47,053 nucleotides of DNA from an uncultured Eubacterium sp. (GTDB lineage Bacteria; Bacillota; Clostridia; Lachnospirales; Lachnospiraceae). Below the pieces are notes generated by a model. The model searched no databases and was not told where the DNA came from. It saw nothing but the letters and a program-made list of their open reading frames with translations. Each line of letters begins with the position of its first letter. The stretch's first letter is position 1. The stretch covers positions 204-47,256 of the forward strand of contig CAJTXO010000024.1 of assembly GCA_910583555.1 (NCBI GenBank). The letters are read 5' to 3'. The position numbers and the translations under genes are program-made. Of the stretch, positions 42,923-47,053 are shown in pieces.

Positions 42923-45400
42923 ATGAATGCAAAAAGAGCGAACATAAGAAGATGGTTACCGGTCATACTCGCGCTGGCGCTCGCGGCCAGTACCGTACAG
43001 CCAGCTATGCGGGCAGACGTCCAGGCGGTAGAAACGGATAACGCCAACGAGAAAACGTATACATTTGACGATGAAAATTTTTATAATGCCGTAAACGTAA
43101 TGTTAAGCAGCAGAAGTGCAAATAAAGGTGCAAAGGTTGAACAAGATGATGACAATAAGACGCTTATCATCAATACAGAAAAATTGACCGAGATCTACTT
43201 GTCGCGAAAGAACTTGACAGCGGGTAATTCCCAGGAGATTTTAGAAACGCTCGTCCGGGACTGCCCCAATCTATCGGAGTTTAAGATGAACGGTTGTACG
43301 CTCGACGGCTTTGATTTTTCTGTCCTCAATACCAGAGCGGACAGTCTGAAAGTGATCTATCTGGGACTCTCCAGTTTAAGGGAGGTGCCCGACTGGCGGC
43401 TGCCGAATTTGGAATCCCTTGATCTGTTCAAGGGAGATCTGTCCGCTGCCGGCGCTTGTGCGAACATTACGACAGAGCGGTTTCCCAAGCTGATCAAGTT
43501 ATATCTGGATCGATGCGAAATATCCAATCTTGATTTTTTAGAGCATGTGGGGAAGCTGGAATCCCTGTCTTTAGGGAATAACAAGCTCAGGGATGAGTCC
43601 TTGCAGACGTTGATCGACAGGAGCTGGGACAATTTATCTGATCTGACGTTTCTAAATATTGGAATGCAGGAACGAGATATGGATGGTAACTTCGGTTATG
43701 TTGATGCAGGCAGCAGTAATTATTATACGGATATGGAAAAATTAGCGTCACTTCCGAATGAATTTTCAAAGTTGACAGAGCTTGAACTTGCGAAAACCAG
43801 GATTACTTCCTTACGTGCGTTTGCTGGTGTAAGAGGAGATATTTCCATTAACTTTTCAGATAACAAGATCACTGATTTTGCAGGCATCACAGATTTTACC
43901 AAGTTTACGCTGGCCAGACAATCGTATACCATTCCGGGTACGTTTGTGGAGGGAGAGACTGTGGACATTCCTGCGGGAGAGATACAGACGCTGCTCCAAA
44001 GGATTCTGGATAAAAATGATCCGCTGCACGGGAAGATAACGTGTACGGGATGCAGCCTCTCAGACGACGCAAAATCGCTTACCATTCAAACAAAGCCGGA
44101 AAATGGAGTAAAGCTGGAGGTGGGTGGTGGGAAATTGGTTTCGTCGACATTTACACTTTCCTACAAAAAGATTCCATCGTATAGTATACCGCAGGGACTG
44201 AAAGCGAAAGTGGGTGATACACTTAACAAAGTGACTCTGCCCGAAGGATTTACGTGGAAAGACCCTCATCAGGTTTTGACAGAAAAGGGGACTTTTACCT
44301 ATAAGGCTACGTATAAAGCAGCGTTTAGTCAGTATGTCGAGGTTGATAATATTGATATTCCGGTAACTGTGGAAAGTTATGTGATCGAACCGACGCCGAC
44401 TGTGAAGCCGACGCCAGTGCCGGCAACTCCGGTGCCAACGCCGAACGTACCGACGCTCGCGCCAGACGTACCGACGCCGGTGCCAAATGCACCGACGTCT
44501 GCGCCAAACATACCGACAGCAACGCCAAACGTCCCGACCGCCGCACCAAATGAACCGACGGCGATACCGAATGAACCGACCGCCACACCAAATGAACCGA
44601 CGCCAACGCCAAGCGCGCCGGCTCCAACGCCGTTGCCGTCCACTTCCGCGCCGGAGGCACCAACCACGACTCCGCTTGCGCCGACGCCGACTCCGAACAT
44701 ACCGACGGCGGAACCACAAACGCCGGTTCCGACCCCGCCGGTATCCGCAGTAACGCCAGCTCCATCTGGCCCGGCAACTCCGACGCCGAAGCCGGATGAA
44801 TCAAACCTGACCGGAAACCAGATTGAGAATCGGACGGACCTTTCCCTCCTGCTCGCCACCGGAAAGCAGAAGGGCAGGGGAGTCAGGCTGACATGGAGGA
44901 AATGGACGGGCTGTACCGGTTACGAGGTATACTGCTCCTTCTGTGATGGAAAACGAAATTACAAGAAGCTGAAAACGGTGACAAGTACGGGAAAACGCGT
45001 AGCTGACCATAAGAACCTGAAGAAGAACCGGGCGTACAAGTACTATGTTGTCACGTATGAGATCAAAGACGGCAGAAAGCATTACCTCGCCAAATCCCCG
45101 ATCATCCATGTGGCGATGAATAAGGAACCGCGTACGAATGCCAAAAGCATAAAGCTAAATAAGAAGCAGGTAACACTAAAAAAGAGTAAGACTTTCCAGA
45201 TCAGGGCAGTGGCCAAAAAAGAAAATAAAAAGAAAAAACTATTGGCGCACGAAGAGACCTTTCGTTACTATGTCGATGATAAAAGAGTGGTGAGCCTCTC
45301 GAAAAAGGGCAGGATCCGGGCAAAACAGAAAGGGGTCTGCACGGTTTTTGTCATCGCGAATAACGGCGTGGCAGGGAAGATAAAAGTAATCGTGAAATAA
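42923..45400 (+). CDS. Large secreted protein with LRR region, P/T-rich linker, Fn3-like and Ig-like domains
   Basis: An 825-residue exported protein. The signal peptide (about 1-31: RRWLPVILALALAAS, cleavage near AMRA) is followed by a leucine-rich region (about 60-320) with LYLDRCEISNLDFLE and LESLSLGNNKL. A beta-rich part comes next (about 330-490). A Pro/Thr linker (about 492-630) contains eight exact 7-residue units of the type P-N-x-P-T-x-x. An Fn3-like domain (about 640-725: VRLTWRKWTGCTGYEVY) and a lysine-rich Ig-like domain (about 735-825: SIKLNKKQVTLKKSKTFQI) end the protein. There is no sorting signal or membrane anchor; the basic C-terminus may hold it to the wall. Likely an adhesin or surface scaffold (inference). 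GAGGAGAGGAAA precedes ATG. Confidence 0.8.
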   Translation: MNAKRANIRRWLPVILALALAASTVQPAMRADVQAVETDNANEKTYTFDDENFYNAVNVMLSSRSANKGAKVEQDDDNKTLIINTEKLTEIYLSRKNLTAGNSQEILETLVRDCPNLSEFKMNGCTLDGFDFSVLNTRADSLKVIYLGLSSLREVPDWRLPNLESLDLFKGDLSAAGACANITTERFPKLIKLYLDRCEISNLDFLEHVGKLESLSLGNNKLRDESLQTLIDRSWDNLSDLTFLNIGMQERDMDGNFGYVDAGSSNYYTDMEKLASLPNEFSKLTELELAKTRITSLRAFAGVRGDISINFSDNKITDFAGITDFTKFTLARQSYTIPGTFVEGETVDIPAGEIQTLLQRILDKNDPLHGKITCTGCSLSDDAKSLTIQTKPENGVKLEVGGGKLVSSTFTLSYKKIPSYSIPQGLKAKVGDTLNKVTLPEGFTWKDPHQVLTEKGTFTYKATYKAAFSQYVEVDNIDIPVTVESYVIEPTPTVKPTPVPATPVPTPNVPTLAPDVPTPVPNAPTSAPNIPTATPNVPTAAPNEPTAIPNEPTATPNEPTPTPSAPAPTPLPSTSAPEAPTTTPLAPTPTPNIPTAEPQTPVPTPPVSAVTPAPSGPATPTPKPDESNLTGNQIENRTDLSLLLATGKQKGRGVRLTWRKWTGCTGYEVYCSFCDGKRNYKKLKTVTSTGKRVADHKNLKKNRAYKYYVVTYEIKDGRKHYLAKSPIIHVAMNKEPRTNAKSIKLNKKQVTLKKSKTFQIRAVAKKENKKKKLLAHEETFRYYVDDKRVVSLSKKGRIRAKQKGVCTVFVIANNGVAGKIKVIVK
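44441..44608 (+). repeat. Eight 21-bp units coding a P-N-x-P-T-x-x linker
   Basis: From 44441 the coding sequence repeats every 21 bp: units read PNVPTLA, PDVPTPV, PNAPTSA, PNIPTAT, PNVPTAA, PNEPTAI, PNEPTAT, PNEPTPT. The DNA differs more at third positions than a recent slippage product would. The linker is low-complexity and probably extended, possibly a glycosylation target. Confidence 0.85.
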
Positions 45401-45418
45401 GGAAGGAATTCGCGCGGT

Positions 45419-45883
45419 ATGCAAATCTGTGAACACAAAGTACAATATTACGAGACGGACCAGATGAAGGTCGTACATCACTCCAATTACATCCGCTGGT
45501 TTGAAGAGTGCCGGATCGAGATGATGGAGCAGGGCGGCCTCGGCTACGAAAAGATGGAAGAAGAGGGCATAATCTGTCCGGTTATGTCGGTGAGCTGCCA
45601 CTATGAGGCCATGACAAAGTTCGGCGAGGTGGTGCAGATCATTCCGACGGTAGAAAAATTCAATGGGATCCGCCTCGTGATCTCGTATGAGGTCAGGGAA
45701 AAAGAGACAGGGGAACTGCGCTGTACCGGGGAGAGCAGTCATTGTTTCCTGAACGGAAAGGGGCGGCCCGTCAATCTCAGGAAAGCTAGCCCCGGTTTTT
45801 ATGCCATGTTCTGTGATCTGGCAGAAAAATCTGTCCCAAGAGGGGGGGCGGGGGAAAACGCGGGGACTTTATCCCGTGAATAA
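45419..45883 (+). CDS. Acyl-CoA thioesterase, YbgC/4HBT hotdog family
   Basis: A 154-residue hotdog-fold protein. The N-terminal motif YYETDQMKVVHHSNYIRWFEE contains the family's catalytic Asp (about residue 14) and the HxNY pattern. The centre has the long helix segment and the strand GLRLVISYEV-like part (GIRLVISYEVRE), with CTGESSHCFLN following. Such enzymes hydrolyse acyl-CoA or acyl-ACP thioesters; the substrate cannot be told. The C-terminal 15 residues are Gly/Glu-rich and look non-conserved. AAGGAA lies about 13 bases before the ATG. Not obviously linked to its neighbours. Confidence 0.88.
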   Translation: MQICEHKVQYYETDQMKVVHHSNYIRWFEECRIEMMEQGGLGYEKMEEEGIICPVMSVSCHYEAMTKFGEVVQIIPTVEKFNGIRLVISYEVREKETGELRCTGESSHCFLNGKGRPVNLRKASPGFYAMFCDLAEKSVPRGGAGENAGTLSRE

Positions 45884-45964
45884 TCCGATCTATGCGCGCT
45901 CATACTAATATTGCCAGTTCCATTTTTGGTAACAGGTAATCATTGAGAGAAAGCGAGAAAGAGC

Positions 45965-46570
45965 ATGTTTCGGATTCCCAGGCACATAGGCGTCATTCCC
46001 GACGGGAACAGAAGGTGGGCAAAAGGAAAAGGGTTAAAAAAAGAAGAAGGCTACGCGTTCGGACTGGAACCGGGGATAACGCTTCTGCGGGCGGCGAAAA
46101 AGTACGGCGTCCGCGAATTGACGTATTACGGGTTTACGGTGGATAACTGCAAACGTCCGTCAGCACAGGTGAGAGCGTTCTCCCGCGCCTGCGTGGAGGC
46201 GGTCAAACGGATGGAAGAGGAGAACGTCAGGCCGTATGTGGTGGGAAATACCGAGTCGTCCTGTTTCCCAGGGGAGTTGCTGCCGTATACCGAGCGCCGG
46301 GAAGAGGATGCTGCTGAGCTGAGGGTCAATCTGCTGGTCAACTACGGGTGGGAATGGGATATGAAAAACGACTGGGTTTCAAAGAATATCCCGCGCGTGG
46401 ACATGGTCATACGATGGGGCGGCATGTGCCGGCTGTCCGGGTTTCTGCCGATACAGACGGTGTATGCGGATTTTTGTATCCTCGATGATCTGTGGCCGGA
46501 TTTTCAGGAGGAGCAGTTTGCGTATGCGTTGTCCTGGTACCAGGAGCAGGATGTGACGCTTGGCGGGTAG
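45965..46570 (+). CDS. Divergent, short undecaprenyl-diphosphate-synthase-like protein
   Basis: A cis-prenyltransferase homologue of 201 residues, against about 240-255 for UppS. The start has HIGVIPDGNRRWAKGKG with the conserved Asp13 of the diphosphate site, then YGFTVDNCKRPSAQV in place of the usual FSTENWKRP. The second signature reads DMVIRWGGMCRLSGFLP, where UppS has IRTGGExRxSNF. The two Arg residues and the Ser are kept, but the Glu, the Thr and the Asn are replaced. YADF replaces YAEL. The middle is shortened. It may be a paralogue with altered product length or a non-catalytic protein; a true UppS is expected elsewhere. GAGAAAGAG precedes the ATG. Confidence 0.75.
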   Translation: MFRIPRHIGVIPDGNRRWAKGKGLKKEEGYAFGLEPGITLLRAAKKYGVRELTYYGFTVDNCKRPSAQVRAFSRACVEAVKRMEEENVRPYVVGNTESSCFPGELLPYTERREEDAAELRVNLLVNYGWEWDMKNDWVSKNIPRVDMVIRWGGMCRLSGFLPIQTVYADFCILDDLWPDFQEEQFAYALSWYQEQDVTLGG

Positions 46571-46590
46571 CGGGAGCAGGATGTGACGCT
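46543..46590 (+). repeat. 18-bp direct repeat across the UppS-like stop codon
   Basis: GGAGCAGGATGTGACGCT occurs at 46543-46560 and 46573-46590, 30 bp apart, flanking the stop codon at 46568-46570. It suggests a duplication event at the 3' end of the gene that moved or re-created the stop. Confidence 0.8.
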
Positions 46591-46656
46591 GATTGGGGAG
46601 TTTTTGCTATTTTGGCATGTACTACCCTGGTAGAGAAAGAAAAGTATATTTTATAA

Positions 46657-46685
46657 TTGACAATGTTTAAAATATTTTGTAAAAT
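46657..46685 (+). promoter_or_regulatory. Sigma-A promoter of the small membrane-peptide locus
   Basis: TTGACA at 46657-46662, a 17-bp spacer and TAAAAT at 46680-46685. Transcription would begin near 46692, right at the left arm of the inverted repeat, giving a leader of about 105 bases before the ATG at 46798. Confidence 0.8.
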
Positions 46686-46760
46686 AGAAAAAGGCACTAT
46701 CTAAGTACGGTAGGACGGTTTGTCTTCCACCAGGGAGTAAAAGCCCTGTTTACATAGAAA

Positions 46761-46786
46761 CCTTTCGGGGAATCTACGAAAGGAGG
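46761..46786 (+). promoter_or_regulatory. Hairpin that hides the ribosome binding site
   Basis: CCTTTCG (46761-46767) and CGAAAGG (46777-46783) form a perfect 7-bp stem with a 9-base loop. The right arm contains most of the AAAGGAGG site (46779-46786) of the 34-codon gene, so folding would block translation, as in several type I toxin mRNAs. Confidence 0.7.
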
Positions 46787-46797
46787 ACTGACTGCGT

Positions 46798-46902
46798 ATG
46801 ATAACGATAGAAACGATATATTATATTGCAGTGATCGCAAGTATAATGTGCGGAGCTGCATATAAGATAGGATACGAACACGGTAAAAATGCAGAAAAAT
46901 AA
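46798..46902 (+). CDS. 34-residue membrane peptide, candidate type I toxin
   Basis: The peptide begins MITIETIYYIAVIAS and continues IMCGAAYKIGYEHG, ending KNAEK. One hydrophobic helix (about 7-22) is followed by a polar, mostly basic tail, the layout of Fst, TxpA or holin-like toxins. The sequence lacks the Fst proline motif; the T-x-E-T start is only faintly like the holin-like toxin family. A strong but folded ribosome site lies 11 bases upstream, and the stop codon is part of the terminator stem. Surrounding promoter, repeats and antisense promoter support a real small gene. Toxicity is inference; a regulatory or phage-defence peptide, or an expressed leader peptide, are alternatives. Confidence 0.65.
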   Translation: MITIETIYYIAVIASIMCGAAYKIGYEHGKNAEK

Positions 46903-47013
46903 CCGCCCACCTGCCAAGGAATGCGGTTATTCTCTGTTTATAACCTAATCTTTCAAGGCAACCGTTCTGCATTACGGATAGTGCCTTTCGAAATGTTGAA
47001 ATGTCATCTCTAT
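46890..47013 (-). ncRNA. Predicted antisense RNA overlapping the 3' end of the small gene
   Basis: A minus-strand promoter at 47021-47049 would start an RNA near 47013 that runs leftward over the right inverted repeat and the downstream direct repeat. It would stop at the hairpin 46898-46931, which is followed on this strand by TTTCTG within a T-rich run. Expected length is about 120 bases. No frame of note lies in it. Confidence 0.5.
46898..46940. terminator. Bidirectional terminator shared by the small gene and the antisense RNA
   Basis: AATAACCGC (46898-46906, containing the stop codon TAA) and GCGGTTATT (46923-46931) form a 9-bp perfect stem with a 16-base loop. TCTGTTTAT follows on the plus strand, and TTTCTGCATTTTT on the minus strand. 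Confidence 0.7.
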
Positions 47014-47020
47014 ACCCATT

Positions 47021-47049
47021 ATGATAAACCATCAGATGTGAAATGTCAA
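47021..47049 (-). promoter_or_regulatory. Convergent promoter for the antisense RNA
   Basis: On the minus strand TTGACA (47044-47049), a 17-bp spacer and TATCAT (47021-47026), a perfect -35 and five of six -10 matches. It points at the small gene from the right end of the window. Confidence 0.65.
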
Positions 47050-47053
47050 TAGT

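Larger units (their letters stand above)
46746..46958 (+). repeat. Gapless 25-bp imperfect direct repeat, leader versus antisense region
   Basis: CTGTTTA followed nine bases later by CTTTC occurs at 46746-46770 (leader) and 46934-46958 (behind the terminator stem). It has equal spacing and 17 of 25 matches by my count. An RNA transcribed leftward from the right end would be complementary to the leader in two blocks, the second spanning the left arm of the ribosome-site hairpin. Confidence 0.6.
46690..46988. repeat. Inverted repeats flanking the small membrane-peptide gene
   Basis: AAAGGCACTATC at 46690-46701 is matched by its exact complement GATAGTGCCTTT at 46977-46988. The similarity continues inward imperfectly, to about 46726 on the left and 46955 on the right (ACGGTT and TGTCTT/TGCCTT are recognisable). 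The two predicted RNAs therefore share similar sequences near their 5' ends. Confidence 0.8.

Noticed and set aside
44060..44859. Minus-strand and alternative frames rich in Arg/Trp or Gly/Val over the P/T linker
   Set aside because: They are by-products of the 21-bp Pro/Thr repeat read in other frames; the plus frame has a signal peptide and folded domains on both sides.
46697..47032. 111-codon minus-strand frame across the small-peptide locus
   Set aside because: It would cross the terminator hairpin and both repeats and has no ribosome site; the RNA elements and the 34-codon plus frame explain the region better.

Overview
The window looks like chromosomal DNA of a Gram-positive, anaerobic gut-type Clostridia, most likely a Lachnospiraceae member (inference). 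Reasons: strong AGGAGG-type ribosome sites, frequent TTG/GTG starts, sigma-A promoters with 17-bp spacers, teichoic-acid (Tar) genes, a class B sortase, BspA-like leucine-rich repeat proteins, and a GH31 alpha-glucosidase that by memory closely resembles the Blautia (Ruminococcus) obeum enzyme. No rRNA, tRNA, CRISPR array, transposase or phage gene was recognised.

Layout. 1-1226: 3' end of a BspA-like LRR surface protein. 1.5-30.3 kb: one long plus-strand cell-surface glycopolymer cluster. It opens with large membrane proteins (YfhO-type and other GT-C-like proteins, one of them broken). It continues with two enzymes of CDP-3,6-dideoxyhexose synthesis (RfbG, RfbH), a GtrB/CsbB-type polyprenyl-phosphate glycosyltransferase with a GtrA-type membrane partner, and a DPM1-like glycosyltransferase. 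Next is an apparently complete route from fructose-6-phosphate to GDP-D-rhamnose (ManA, phosphohexomutase, ManC, Gmd, Rmd), then a second YfhO, a GT2-TagF fusion, a non-catalytic relative of that fusion's middle region, and a TarI-TarJ-TarL-like set whose last gene carries an extra DUF115 domain. Together these predict a phosphodiester-linked (ribitol-phosphate type) wall polymer carrying D-rhamnose and possibly a dideoxyhexose, further glycosylated outside the membrane. Initiation, export and ligation genes are not in the window.

30.4-38.8 kb: a hybrid histidine kinase and a convergent chemotaxis receptor separated by a perfect bidirectional terminator; then a DUF1538 membrane protein with a PII-like tail, overlapping a GH31 glucosidase. 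38.9-40.5 kb: a secreted GH10 xylanase on the minus strand. 40.8-46.6 kb: sortase B, a LytTR regulator, a GNAT acetyltransferase, a large secreted LRR/P-T-linker/Ig-like protein, a hotdog thioesterase and a short, divergent UppS-like protein.

The right-hand end (about 46.65-47.05 kb) holds the most unusual object: a compact locus with a 34-residue membrane peptide whose ribosome site sits in a hairpin. It has its own strong promoter, a shared bidirectional terminator, a convergent promoter for a predicted antisense RNA, a gapless 25-bp imperfect direct repeat, and inverted repeats at the outer edges. The plan resembles the fst/par type I toxin-antitoxin locus, but the peptide is not a recognised Fst.

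All calls rest on reading the sequence; family names come from remembered motifs and no search was run.
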